From the NCBI RefSeq assembly GCF_900116105.1, contig NZ_FPAC01000001.1:1726862-1790861 (forward strand): 64,000 bases of DNA, given 5' to 3'. A program made the position numbers and the translations under genes. This DNA is from Paenibacillus sp. 453mf (GTDB lineage Bacteria; Bacillota; Bacilli; Paenibacillales; Paenibacillaceae). Below, in pieces: positions 7,807 to 16,699 of this stretch (its first letter is position 1; every line of letters starts with the position of its first letter). The notes beneath the pieces were generated by a model. The model was not told the DNA's origin, did no database searches, and saw nothing but the letters and a program-made list of their open reading frames with translations.

Positions 7807-8634
7807 CTACGATTCTATTAACCAATGAGCAGGAAATTTTAAATAATGAGGTAATATAGTGTGTTGATTACCTATAGCCGAATTGACTTGTGCTTGAGTA
7901 AGGAAAATACATCCCGTAAGATTCGCACCTGATAAGTCAGCGTCCCTTAAGTCTGCGCCAATAAAATCTGCTTTTCTTAAATCAGCGTTCCTCAAATTAG
8001 ATGCTATCAATAATGCTCCTCTCAGATTTGCACCTCTTAAGTCAACACCTTTCAAATTTGCACCCAAATAATCCAGACCCGTCCGCACTTTACGTTTTTT
8101 ATTACGATGAATGAAATCTTTACGAGTTAATTCACTTGTTATCAATAGTAAATCATTCACATTTTTTCTATGTAAAGGTATATCTAATTTCAAAATTTCC
8201 TCTGGATTAAGATAGGTTAGAGCTAAAATTTGATCAAAAACAATTTGCAATTCATGATGTATGGTTTGAGCGTCTTCCAGATCTATAGCTTGATTTAGGT
8301 AATAAAGCATTTCATGTAGTTGTTGAACTATAGGAAACACGTCAAACATTGGCTTGGATAACTCTGTATTCGCTCTCCAATCATTGCCTTTAAAAATTTC
8401 CTGTGAAACATGTTGTCCTGCTCCAAAGCATTCATAGGAAACACACCCTTTAAACCCCTTTTCTCTTAGATGCTCATGTATGCTGCAGCGATGATCTGAA
8501 TACAAGTTACGACAGGGGACTCCCCCTTCTTTATCAAAAGAAAAATCGGCTGATTGTGCATACGGTAAAGCCACGCAACATATCCCAAAACAGTTTTCAC
8601 AATCTGATTGTAGTCTGCTATTCAAATTAAACAC
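7807..8634 (-). CDS. Pentapeptide-repeat protein with Cys-rich N-terminal domain
   Basis: About 275 residues. The first 70 contain a dense cysteine pattern (CENCFGICC, then CRNLYSDHRC, GCVSYEC) resembling metal-chelating YkgJ-like domains. The C-terminal third holds about ten A(D/N)LXX pentapeptides (GANLKGVDLRGANLRGALL and onward) that should form a right-handed quadrilateral beta-helix. Some pentapeptide proteins mimic DNA and protect gyrase, but this Cys-plus-repeat form has no assigned role that I know. The GTG at 8634 or the TTG at 8625 could be the start; the latter is better spaced from GGGAA. It lies 6 nt after the 2'-5' RNA ligase-like gene and probably shares its transcript. Confidence 0.8.
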   Translation of the reverse strand: MFNLNSRLQSDCENCFGICCVALPYAQSADFSFDKEGGVPCRNLYSDHRCSIHEHLREKGFKGCVSYECFGAGQHVSQEIFKGNDWRANTELSKPMFDVFPIVQQLHEMLYYLNQAIDLEDAQTIHHELQIVFDQILALTYLNPEEILKLDIPLHRKNVNDLLLITSELTRKDFIHRNKKRKVRTGLDYLGANLKGVDLRGANLRGALLIASNLRNADLRKADFIGADLRDADLSGANLTGCIFLTQAQVNSAIGNQHTILPHYLKFPAHWLIES

Positions 8635-8640
8635 TTCCCA

Positions 8641-9183
8641 TTAATTATTAGTACTCCCCAATTGAATATCTACAAACGGCTGATATTTGTTTGGTTCAAC
8701 TTCTTTATATACGCGTACATAATTTACATCAAAGGTTGGATAAGGAGCTAAGTCATTAATTGCTAACCGCTTCATCTCTTGAATCTCCGTCTGGTTCATA
8801 CCCCAATAGGTTTGTCCTAAGGTCAAATGGGGATGATATTTATCCATTTCAAAATAACGATCTATAAGTTCTTGTGATGGAGAAGCCGCTTTTACCAATC
8901 TTCTATGTAATTCGGTTACATCACTCGTATCAACACTAAGAAATGTAACATAACTTCCAAACGATCCTGGATCTGATAATGATAGTTGAAAACTTTGCAT
9001 TAAAGAACATGTTTGTCTTACTCTTTCTAACCAATGTAGATCTGCTGTAAGGCCACCTTGCGCTTTTACAGTGATGTGAGGCTCCACTACATCGTTAAGA
9101 CGATTACTGGACCAACGATCACGAAATGTCATTATTTTTTCTTTATAATCATCTGGAGGGGTAATTCCAATAAAATATCTCAT
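8641..9183 (-). CDS. 2'-5' RNA ligase / cyclic phosphodiesterase family protein
   Basis: A 180-residue protein with the two HxTx motifs of the 2H phosphoesterase superfamily: HITV near residue 37 and HLTL near 119 (YHPHLTLGQ). Members include ThpR, which opens 2',3'-cyclic phosphates in RNA. The N-terminal MRYFIGITPPDDYKE start is typical. ATG 9183 follows AAAGGATG. It is first in a two-gene unit with the pentapeptide protein. The natural substrate is not evident. Confidence 0.88.
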   Translation of the reverse strand: MRYFIGITPPDDYKEKIMTFRDRWSSNRLNDVVEPHITVKAQGGLTADLHWLERVRQTCSLMQSFQLSLSDPGSFGSYVTFLSVDTSDVTELHRRLVKAASPSQELIDRYFEMDKYHPHLTLGQTYWGMNQTEIQEMKRLAINDLAPYPTFDVNYVRVYKEVEPNKYQPFVDIQLGSTNN

Positions 9184-9357
9184 TGTAGAGACACATCCTT
9201 TAGAAAAATATATGAATCATAGCCCACTTGCTCTTATCTTTATATTTCTTCGATTATATGCCCGCTAGCTTAATGAGTAAGGCAGTATAATGTTATTAAA
9301 AAATGCTTCCTTACCTTAGCCTCCTTAAATCAATGACATCGAAATCTGAGGTAGTAT

Positions 9358-10332
9358 TTATTGATAAAAAATCCGTTCTCCTTGCAAAAAAGGTTGGCAG
9401 CGTTCCGCACACAATATCGGCATTCGCTCACGCATCCAATCATGCATCTTCACGTTCCCGTACTGAAAAACATAGAAACCGATGATCGCTGCGAGCATAA
9501 AACCTTCCAACTGCAACAACTCATTTTCTGAGCAGCGTCCACCATAATATGCTTCAAGGAAAGCATCCCGTCGTTTTGCAGGCAACATCATCGCATTCAT
9601 AGCCGTGTCTATTTGTGCGTAACCCTTCCCATAGAAGCCAAAGTCGATAAAACGTACATCACCGTTCACCGTTAAGATCACATTGCCCAAGCATATATCG
9701 CCGTGAATAAGGTCTGGTCCGTCATTCCCACCTTCATCCGATAAACGAGAGTTTACCAATCGCAACGTGTCCTCAATGATTGCCGCATCGGCAGGCTTAA
9801 ACAGACCTTGAGATATGCCTGAATATATCACCTGCGCCATTCGTTCGTTATAAACTTTCCCCTGGCTTGGACGTGATTCCATGCCGGATGGATTGTACTT
9901 CCTAAAAAAGGAATGGAGTTCCGACAAGTGCGTGCCCAATTTCTTAGCAACTTCTGCATCTTGGGTATCTTCCTTGCTCAGATCACGTCCTTCCATCCAA
10001 GTAAGGAGCGATGCATTCTGTCTGTGTCCATCTATTTCAAGAGTCGTGACAAGTTGACCGCTCTTGTTCCGTACTGGCATCTGCACTTCATCCTGGCTCC
10101 AGTGCCCCCATTGCTCCAACATATCCAGTTCTGCCAAAATACCTGCTTCAGTATGCTGTAATCCCTTCATCTCCTGCACAAAAGGTTCATGGATACGAAG
10201 TAGATACCGGTTGCCGTCGCTATCCTGCACCCGGTAAGTCCTATTCTCGTTATGCCGCAAAAAGGTCGGCTCCGGCCGATCCATCTCGTATGCATTTAGC
10301 AGATGCTTTATTTGCTCATTGGTCATCTCCAT
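9358..10332 (-). CDS. Phosphotransferase (APH family) kinase-like protein
   Basis: A 324-residue protein-kinase-like fold enzyme. Brenner's motif LIHGDICLGNVIL supplies the catalytic Asp and Asn, and IDFGFYG supplies the Mg-binding Asp. A lysine-type N-lobe strand (YLLRIHEP) precedes them. This family phosphorylates aminoglycosides, homoserine, choline and other small molecules; nothing here selects one, so a resistance role should not be assumed. ATG 10332 follows AAAAGGAG with 5-nt spacing. It is apparently monocistronic. Confidence 0.85.
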   Translation of the reverse strand: MEMTNEQIKHLLNAYEMDRPEPTFLRHNENRTYRVQDSDGNRYLLRIHEPFVQEMKGLQHTEAGILAELDMLEQWGHWSQDEVQMPVRNKSGQLVTTLEIDGHRQNASLLTWMEGRDLSKEDTQDAEVAKKLGTHLSELHSFFRKYNPSGMESRPSQGKVYNERMAQVIYSGISQGLFKPADAAIIEDTLRLVNSRLSDEGGNDGPDLIHGDICLGNVILTVNGDVRFIDFGFYGKGYAQIDTAMNAMMLPAKRRDAFLEAYYGGRCSENELLQLEGFMLAAIIGFYVFQYGNVKMHDWMRERMPILCAERCQPFLQGERIFYQ

Positions 10333-10430
10333 AAAGCTCCTTTTGTGTTCCTATCATGATGCACTTCCGTTACCTAAAACGTCCGATATTACATTCCTTA
10401 TTTTAGCATAGATGGAAGTGAAGAGAAGCG

Positions 10431-10457
10431 AAAAAGGGCCGCTCTATAGAGCAACCC
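10431..10457 (-). terminator. Intrinsic terminator
   Basis: GGGTTGCTCTATAGAGCGGCCC followed by five Ts on the minus strand, downstream of the truncated permease gene. Confidence 0.7.
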
Positions 10458-10554
10458 AGTCTGTTAAATGAAATATAGATAATCATCCAGTTTAAGAATT
10501 AAATAATCGAATATTTTTTTCTCCTTTTCAGACATAGAAGCTTCTAATACTGAA

Positions 10555-10908
10555 CTAACTTGAAGGCAAATAAAATAATGTACGAAAAGCTCCCATAAAT
10601 TTCACTTTGGTGTTTAGCAGGACAGCAAGCATATAGCCCACCACGAGTCCCAAAGGCACTCCAACAAAAGTGTAATAGAACGAATTCCAGAGAGATTTCC
10701 AAAAGATAAAATCCTGAGTTAACAAACGATAATTCTCCATTCCGATCCAGTCAGAGCCTCCAAATAGCTTCCAATCTGTGAAAGACATGTACAAGGAGTA
10801 AATCATCGGTCCGGCGGTAAAAGCCAAGAATCCAAACAACCACGGTGAAATGAAGAGGTAGAAGTGTTTGGTCCTATCAGTCGTATTACTTCTCATGTTC
10901 TTATCCAC
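10555..10908 (-). pseudogene. Truncated sugar ABC transporter permease (LacF/UgpA type)
   Basis: Only 117 residues of a family that usually has about 290-310. It shows the first transmembrane helix (LFISPWLFGFLAFTAGPMIY), the SFTDWKLFGG stretch and the start of the conserved permease core (LGLVVGYMLAVLLNTKVKFM), then stops at FRTLFYLPSS. The EAA loop and later helices are absent, and no matching sequence follows. The partner permease and binding protein are also missing. The gene is divergent from an AraC regulator that would have controlled the lost operon. Confidence 0.85.
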
Positions 10909-10927
10909 TCCTCGTCAAGATATTAAA

Positions 10928-10941
10928 ATAGAACGCTTTCA
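10928..10941 (-). promoter_or_regulatory. Cre-like site upstream of the truncated permease
   Basis: Minus-strand TGAAAGCGTTCTAT, 20 nt upstream of the permease start. The first ten bases match the cre consensus perfectly; the right arm is degenerate. Confidence 0.35.
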
Positions 10942-11154
10942 TATGCGAAGTGAAGCGGCTATAATCTAATAAGTCCATAGTTGCTGGCTCCTTCCTGTAT
11001 ATGAGATATGGACAATATATTTAGATTTATTATATAGCTATCGAATAAGTATATGGATAACCAACAAGGACTTCCAAGGCATTATTAATGAACAAACTGG
11101 GACATGAATTTTCGGCCTTATTAATGCAGAGTATTACGTTTGGGAGGAATGAAT

Positions 11155-12051
11155 ATGGAGAAAACGAAACCTCATCATCTCATATTTGAAGATAGACGCA
11201 TGGAAATCTACTTACATGGCGCACATATGTCAGGATTTAATAATGCAAGAACGATATGTCAAAAACATTTGCATCATATGATGTTTGAGCTAAACATGGT
11301 GCTTGTGGGTTCACAGGTTGTGATGTTTAACGACTTCTCCTATGAACAACATGCCGGAGAACTGGTATTAATTCCACCAATGACAGTCCATCAGTGCAAA
11401 GCAGAGAAAGCTCAATATGTAAAGTATTTTGTTTCTCACATTAAAATAATTGATGCAGATTTCTTGCAGAAAATAGCTAACATTGCTCCCTTGTTTATTC
11501 ATCAGAGAAATATGGAATTAACTGTTCAATTGAAGCCTCTGATTTATGATTTAATGAGCAAACTTGAGAATAACGCTTCTTATGTATCCATCTTCCAAAC
11601 TATCCTGAATATCTCAGTTCATATTGAAAGATTCTGCGATGAGAAGGCTTCTGCACTGTTGTTGGGTACTGAATTGTCTTATAAGATCGCCAGAAAGATT
11701 GATGAATTGTTGGTAGATGCTATCAACACAGAGGCCGATCTGAACACCAATTGGTTTGAGGATATTTCCTTCAAGCTAGGACATAGCAGAAGGCACTGCA
11801 GCCGAGTGTTCAAAGAAGCCTTTGCCATGTCTCCTAGGGAGTATCTTTCTATTTTGAGACAGCAAGAGGCCATGCAATTACTTATGAGCAGTGAAGAAAC
11901 GATTGAACAAATTGCATATCGTATCGGATTCGGCAACGTTCAAAGCTTTATTAGGCAATTCTCCAAATGGACCGGTCAGACTCCCGGAGCATTCAGGCGA
12001 CAGGAAAGCAATAATCATATGTACTTGACTCCGCTTGAATTACAATACTAA
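11155..12051 (+). CDS. AraC-family transcriptional regulator
   Basis: About 298 residues: an N-terminal cupin-like sensing domain (YEQHAGELVLIPPMTVHQCK) and a C-terminal double helix-turn-helix with IAYRIGFGNVQSFIRQFSKW ending in TPGAFRR, the AraC signature. The ATG at 11155 is 7 nt after GGAGG; the upstream TTG and ATG at 11140 and 11149 lie in or beside the Shine-Dalgarno. It is transcribed away from a truncated sugar ABC permease, its likely former target. The AraC DNA-binding call is firm; the ligand is unknown and probably a sugar. Confidence 0.9.
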   Translation: MEKTKPHHLIFEDRRMEIYLHGAHMSGFNNARTICQKHLHHMMFELNMVLVGSQVVMFNDFSYEQHAGELVLIPPMTVHQCKAEKAQYVKYFVSHIKIIDADFLQKIANIAPLFIHQRNMELTVQLKPLIYDLMSKLENNASYVSIFQTILNISVHIERFCDEKASALLLGTELSYKIARKIDELLVDAINTEADLNTNWFEDISFKLGHSRRHCSRVFKEAFAMSPREYLSILRQQEAMQLLMSSEETIEQIAYRIGFGNVQSFIRQFSKWTGQTPGAFRRQESNNHMYLTPLELQY

Positions 12052-12060
12052 TAATAAGAT

Positions 12061-12097
12061 AAGGCAGGCCATTAATGTAACGGGCTGCCTTGTTTTG
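12061..12097 (+). terminator. Terminator of AraC gene
   Basis: AAGGCAGGCC/GGGCTGCCTT hairpin followed by GTTTTG, directly after the AraC stop codon. Confidence 0.75.
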
Positions 12098-12134
12098 TAC
12101 TAATCTTATTGTACAACTAAGCTATTGAGATGGA

Positions 12135-13028
12135 TTACAACTTGCTGATCTTGGGTTCTGTGGTCCGCTCTACCAATTCCAATAAATATGGGTACAATAC
12201 GGGAGCAAGCTCTTCGCTCTGCAGCCCTATCTCTAATATGGCTTGCAAGTAACCAAACTTGTCTCCAATATCATATCTGCTGCCTGTCAATTCTAATGCG
12301 AGCAGGCCTTCTGCTCTGCTTACTTGATGTAGTGCGTCCGTTAATTGATATTCCCCTCCTGCTCCTTTCTGCAGCTTTTCTATAATTGGGAATATAGTCG
12401 GTTTTAATACATATCTCCCCATGATAGCGATATTGGATGGAGCTTCTTCAATAGATGGCTTCTCCACGAGTCCGTTAACTTCATGAATACTTCCTTTTTT
12501 ACTGGTTGTCTGTACAATACCATATTTATTTACATGATTTTTCGAGACGGGTTTGACTCCAATTACCTGCTTGTCATACTCCTCATATGTCTGTATCAAC
12601 TGTTCCATCGCAGGTGGGTCTGAAACGAAGATGTCGTCACCAAGAAGTACAGCGAACGGATCATCTCCTATGAATTGCTTGGCACATAAGATCGCATGTC
12701 CCAGACCAAGTGGCTCTTTTTGCCGAATATAATGAATAGAAGCCAAATTATTAATGGAGCGGACCTTCTCCAGAAGTTCCGTTTTATTTGTTATAGACAG
12801 CATTTGCTCCAGCTCAATTGAACGGTCAAAGTGATCTTCGATCGATTTTTTATTTCTCCCCGTTACAATGATAATGCTCTCAATGCCAGACTGCACCGCC
12901 TCTTCAACGATATATTGAATAGCAGGTTTATCAACAATCGGCAGCATTTCTTTCGGCTGTGCTTTTGTTGCTGGCAGAAACCGGGTACCTAATCCTGCTG
13001 CTGGTATTATTGCTTTTTTAACTTTCAT
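12135..13028 (-). CDS. galU: UTP--glucose-1-phosphate uridylyltransferase
   Basis: Makes UDP-glucose from UTP and glucose 1-phosphate. The N-terminal nucleotide-binding signature KKAIIPAAGLGTRFLPATK, KEMLPIVDKPAIQYIVEEA, the VLLGDDIF metal-binding segment, and the late VEKPS and GRYVL motifs are all present, at the usual length near 298 aa. ATG 13028 follows AAAGGAGGT; a longer TTG-start frame upstream is not needed. It ends the gtrB-like/gtrA/galU group, which suggests that UDP-sugar supply is linked to lipid-carried glycosylation of the envelope. Confidence 0.95.
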   Translation of the reverse strand: MKVKKAIIPAAGLGTRFLPATKAQPKEMLPIVDKPAIQYIVEEAVQSGIESIIIVTGRNKKSIEDHFDRSIELEQMLSITNKTELLEKVRSINNLASIHYIRQKEPLGLGHAILCAKQFIGDDPFAVLLGDDIFVSDPPAMEQLIQTYEEYDKQVIGVKPVSKNHVNKYGIVQTTSKKGSIHEVNGLVEKPSIEEAPSNIAIMGRYVLKPTIFPIIEKLQKGAGGEYQLTDALHQVSRAEGLLALELTGSRYDIGDKFGYLQAILEIGLQSEELAPVLYPYLLELVERTTEPKISKL

Positions 13029-13431
13029 GGGATTTACCTCCTTTAGCTTGGGAAACACGGAATACCCAATACCTGCTCCCTAAATAATTGATCAGGATAC
13101 CAGCTGTGGTTGCAATCACTTTAGAAATGGTCAAGGATTGATTCCCAAGAGACTGCAGTTCAAGAAGTAATAAAGATACTACACCAAGTGTCAGTATATT
13201 GACGCCTATAAATTTCAGCAGCTCCTGCATGCTCTGCTTTTCAGTGCGCTGAAACGTCCATTTTCGATTTATTAAATAGCTGTTCACTAAGCCGCAACTA
13301 TAAGATAAGCACTGTGCCAGTACAATCGGGAGACCTGCGATCGAGAGCACGAAAAAAATCGCAAGATCGATACTCGTATTTAATACACCTACCATCAAGA
13401 ATTTCAGGGCTTGCATCGTAGTCTTATTCAT
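13018..13431 (-). CDS. GtrA-family membrane protein
   Basis: About 137 residues with four predicted membrane helices (FLMVGVLNTSIDLAIFFVLS; IVLAQCLSYSCGLVNSYL; ILTLGVVSLLLLEL; VIATTAGILINYLGSRYWVF) and the GtrA hallmark NRKWTF. GtrA proteins are thought to flip polyprenyl-phosphate-linked sugars across the membrane. I choose the ATG at 13431, overlapping the GT2 gene by 8 nt; the open frame runs further back only because it overlaps GT2. It also overlaps the galU start by 11 nt, so the three genes are translationally coupled. Confidence 0.88.
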   Translation of the reverse strand: MNKTTMQALKFLMVGVLNTSIDLAIFFVLSIAGLPIVLAQCLSYSCGLVNSYLINRKWTFQRTEKQSMQELLKFIGVNILTLGVVSLLLLELQSLGNQSLTISKVIATTAGILINYLGSRYWVFRVSQAKGGKSHES

Positions 13432-14404
13432 ATACTGACGAAGGATGGTTAGCGGGCTTTTCGTTGTTCTGCCCCGAATAAAATTCTCGTACGATGTATA
13501 AAGGTCTCCCTTTGGTTTCATCGTAAATTCGCCCCACATATTCTCCAACTATGCCAAGCATAAGCAGTATAAAGCCATTAAAGATCAGTGTAATGCTAAT
13601 CATGGATGGCCAGCCTTGCATCGTTGCGTCGGTAAATAAAGCAAGGTAAATGACGTATAGTAAGTACAGGAAGCCTGTTCCGGACAAGGTTAATCCGGAA
13701 TAGATGGCCAGCTTCAAAGGCTTATACGAGAAAGATAGAATTCCGTCCAAAGAGAGCTTGATCATGCGCTTGAGTGGATACTTCGTTTCTCCTGCCGTCC
13801 TTTCATCCCGTACATATTCCACAGCCGTTTGCCGGAATCCCACCCAGCTTACTAAGCCTCTAACAAAACGGTTATTCTCAGGAATCCTTTTCATTTCCAA
13901 GCACACTTTCCGATCCATTAAACGAAAATCTCCCGTATCTAATGGTATATTGATATCTGCGGATGCCCGCAGTACTCGATAAAACAGGCTTGCCGAAATC
14001 TTTTTGAACCATGTTTCCCCTATACGTTTCACTCTTTTTGCATAAACTACCTCGTAGCCTTCATTCCACTTTCCTATCATTTCAAGAATTAATTCAGGCG
14101 GGTCCTGTAAATCCGCGTCAATGATAATCACCGCATCTCCTACCGCGTAATCCATTCCTGCTGTAATAGCAATCTGATGACCAAAATTCCGGGAAAAGTC
14201 AATAAGCTTCACTGTTTTATCCCATTTGGCAATGTCTCTTATAATATCTAAACATTTGTCCTGACTTCCATCATTGATAAACAGTAACTCATAGGTATCA
14301 TTGACTTCCTTCATGACCTTCTTCAGTCTCCGGTAAGTTTCTTCAATAACAGCTTCCTCGTTATACATGGGAACTACGATTGAATAGCGGACATTGTTCG
14401 TCAT
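13424..14404 (-). CDS. Polyprenyl-phosphate glycosyltransferase, GT2 (GtrB/YkcC-like)
   Basis: A 326-residue GT2 enzyme with YSIVVPMYNEE, INDGSQD, and the DADLQDPPELI metal/substrate motif of dolichol-phosphate-mannose-synthase-like proteins. The C-terminus has two membrane helices (LAIYSGLTLSGTGFLYLLYV and SMISITLIFNGFILLMLGIV) and the usual GEYVGRIYDETKGRPLYIV tail. It would load a sugar from a nucleotide donor onto undecaprenyl phosphate on the inner face. GtrA (flippase) and GT39 (acceptor transferase) flank it, a complete three-part system like ykcC-ykcB of Bacillus subtilis. ATG 14404 follows AGGAGG. Confidence 0.92.
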   Translation of the reverse strand: MTNNVRYSIVVPMYNEEAVIEETYRRLKKVMKEVNDTYELLFINDGSQDKCLDIIRDIAKWDKTVKLIDFSRNFGHQIAITAGMDYAVGDAVIIIDADLQDPPELILEMIGKWNEGYEVVYAKRVKRIGETWFKKISASLFYRVLRASADINIPLDTGDFRLMDRKVCLEMKRIPENNRFVRGLVSWVGFRQTAVEYVRDERTAGETKYPLKRMIKLSLDGILSFSYKPLKLAIYSGLTLSGTGFLYLLYVIYLALFTDATMQGWPSMISITLIFNGFILLMLGIVGEYVGRIYDETKGRPLYIVREFYSGQNNEKPANHPSSVYE

Positions 14405-14419
14405 TTACCTTCCTCCTTA

Positions 14420-16531
14420 TCACAGGGTCACTTTATATAAAGTATTTGATCGTCCGAAACCACCCATATTAAACGTTTGTTCGTCAGTATTCTGCATCGT
14501 CTGCCATTCTTCTGAAGGTATTTCCTCTCCGTTTTCCTGAATCCATTGTGTCAGTTCGGAACTTCCACCTCTCATGCCGTCTCCTGAAATAAGGAAGTAT
14601 TTAACTTTCCCAGTTGAAATCAAATTTTCTAATTCGTCAATCGTGTACACGGGATCAGAACCGGAGAATCCCCCCATGATGATCACCGATTCTTTTTCAT
14701 CTATCATATAAGGAGCGGCGGTTTGATAGCTTGTTGTGGCAAACAAATATGGCTCACCTGTATTGTTTTCGTTCAGATATGCCAGCGTTTTACTATCAAG
14801 ACTCGCTTCATTACCCATTCCTCCTTGCATATTTCTCGGCATTACAATCGTTCGACCCTCAGCTGAGGGAACATCCGGGTTATCATCAGGTGGAGACATT
14901 GCAAAATTAGTCATATTTCCGCTACCTCCCGGACCTGCCTGCGGCAGCATACTGTTTCCACCGTACGTAATGGGTGTGAAAGCCCAATACAGCGGTCCAA
15001 TCAAAAGTACAAATAATCCTAAAATGCTTGCGATATGATTGAATTCTACTCTGCGTAACTTATAAATGATGAGAGCAGCAGTGAAAATGACTCCTGATAA
15101 AACAATCCCTATAGACCATGCAGGCCCAATTACATCATTGTAGGGATGGATGATATACCATTGAAAACCGGCAGTTAATATTACAGCAATCGGTAATAAC
15201 CACCCTTTCCAACCTGCATGATTTCTGTAGTCTTTGAAGAGCTGTATCCATCCAGCGCCAAACAGAGCTGCAATTGGTGGAGCAAGCATAATGAGATAGT
15301 AATGATGGAAGAATCCTGCAATACTGAAGAAAACCATTGCCGGGATTAACCACGCAAGCCAAAATATTGTTTCTTTATGCTTCATTGTGATACGGTTTCT
15401 CCGTAAACCGACGAGTAAGCATACGACAGCGAATCCTACAAATGGGAGCAGCCAGCTGGCCTGTCCAGATAAGCCTGATTGAAATAAACGGAGGGGACCT
15501 TGTTCACCCGTACCGAAACTTCCGCCAGCCATACCGCCCATACCTCTAATATCACCTGCTGGAAATCCTTCAGCTGAACTGCCAGGCTGCAATCCTTGAT
15601 TAGTATCATTACGGTTTGGAGAAAGATTTTCGGTACCAGCGTCTCCATTGAATCCAGCCGAGGTGTTGAATTGAGGTGGTTGCTGCTGATCGTCTGGTCT
15701 ATCCGATCCCGAAGGTCCTCCTTGGCCTCCTTGATTTCCGGTCAAACGTGACAGACCATTGTAACCAAATGCTAATTCCAGAACGGAGTTCGTTTCACTA
15801 CTGCCAACATAAGGACGTTCGTCTGCGGGAGTTAAATCCACAATGACTGCCCAGGAGAGGGAGATGACGAGCATGCTCACTGTTGCTATGGAAAGATAAT
15901 TCATTTTTTTCTTCCAATTTAAATTGCCGGCCAACCAATAGAATAGATAAAATGCAGGAAGCACCATATAAGCTTGCAGCATCTTCATATTGAAGGCCAA
16001 ACCTATCAGCATGAAGGCTCCCAGGAGACTGCCTATGTTAGTACGTTGAACACTCTTAAACAACAACCAGGTAGCCAACAATAGTGTAAACACAAGCATA
16101 CTATCAATATTATTTGTCCGGCTCACAGCAGCTGCTATAGGTGTGCATGCCAGAACTAATGCTCCAATCCTTGCTGCAGCTGTACCGAATGACGGTTTAA
16201 TTAGAAAATAAATCAATAGCACCGACCCAACCCCAGCCAATGCCTGTGGAAGAATGACGCTCCAGCCGTGTAATCCAAATATCCAGGCACTTATAGTTTG
16301 AATCCAAAATGTGACAGGTGGTTTATCTACGGTTACAGAGCCTGCTGAATCGAGAGAGGCATAAAAGAAATTATGTAAATTTTCCAACATACTTGCTACT
16401 GCAGTGGTGTAATAAGTATTGGCGTATTGATCGTTCCAGATATTGAAGCAGTTTAATACGATAGCCAATATGGCGATTAATAGTAGAGGTATATCCAATC
16501 GGGTCCTGAATCGTGAAATCATAGAATACAA
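14420..16531 (-). CDS. GT39-family membrane glycosyltransferase (YkcB-like)
   Basis: A 703-residue polytopic protein of the PMT/ArnT superfamily. The N-terminus has a helix (LLLIAILAIVLNCFNIWNDQ), then the loop with SAGSVTVDKPPVTFWIQT, which carries conserved acidic and basic residues, and about ten more helices. An unusual Gly/Asn/Gln-rich extracellular insertion occupies roughly residues 260-350, and a soluble extracytoplasmic domain forms the last 170. It should transfer the sugar from polyprenyl phosphate to an envelope acceptor. It is first in the minus-strand group, 15 nt before the GT2 gene. Its promoter contains four 11-bp repeats shared with the divergent two-component system. Confidence 0.9.
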   Translation of the reverse strand: MYSMISRFRTRLDIPLLLIAILAIVLNCFNIWNDQYANTYYTTAVASMLENLHNFFYASLDSAGSVTVDKPPVTFWIQTISAWIFGLHGWSVILPQALAGVGSVLLIYFLIKPSFGTAAARIGALVLACTPIAAAVSRTNNIDSMLVFTLLLATWLLFKSVQRTNIGSLLGAFMLIGLAFNMKMLQAYMVLPAFYLFYWLAGNLNWKKKMNYLSIATVSMLVISLSWAVIVDLTPADERPYVGSSETNSVLELAFGYNGLSRLTGNQGGQGGPSGSDRPDDQQQPPQFNTSAGFNGDAGTENLSPNRNDTNQGLQPGSSAEGFPAGDIRGMGGMAGGSFGTGEQGPLRLFQSGLSGQASWLLPFVGFAVVCLLVGLRRNRITMKHKETIFWLAWLIPAMVFFSIAGFFHHYYLIMLAPPIAALFGAGWIQLFKDYRNHAGWKGWLLPIAVILTAGFQWYIIHPYNDVIGPAWSIGIVLSGVIFTAALIIYKLRRVEFNHIASILGLFVLLIGPLYWAFTPITYGGNSMLPQAGPGGSGNMTNFAMSPPDDNPDVPSAEGRTIVMPRNMQGGMGNEASLDSKTLAYLNENNTGEPYLFATTSYQTAAPYMIDEKESVIIMGGFSGSDPVYTIDELENLISTGKVKYFLISGDGMRGGSSELTQWIQENGEEIPSEEWQTMQNTDEQTFNMGGFGRSNTLYKVTL

Positions 16532-16580
16532 CTCCTTAATTTTATATGTGGTTTTTATTTGACAAGTCGTATTATGAATC

Positions 16581-16624
16581 TTCTAACTGAAGCGGACTTG
16601 AAGGTAAGCTGAAAGTTTCCTGAA
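16581..16624. promoter_or_regulatory. Four tandem 11-bp direct repeats, probable response-regulator operator
   Basis: On the plus strand four consecutive 11-mers end in YTGAA: TTCTAACTGAA, GCGGACTTGAA, GGTAAGCTGAA and AGTTTCCTGAA. The period of one helical turn is the hallmark of OmpR/PhoB-type binding arrays. The array lies between the GT39 gene and the response-regulator gene, so the regulator could control both. Confidence 0.7.
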
Positions 16625-16638
16625 TATGAAAGTATGAG

Positions 16639-16668
16639 TTGAAATTATTCAAGATCATCATTGATAAT
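16639..16668 (+). promoter_or_regulatory. Predicted promoter of the two-component system
   Basis: TTGAAA and GATAAT spaced by 18 nt, about 32 nt upstream of the regulator start and just downstream of the 11-bp repeat array. Confidence 0.5.
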
Positions 16669-16699
16669 AGGAGCATGTACAACTCAGGGGGTATAAGAA

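Noticed and set aside
9358..10332. Aminoglycoside resistance kinase
   Set aside because: Only the general APH fold is visible; the family includes many housekeeping kinases and there is no resistance context.
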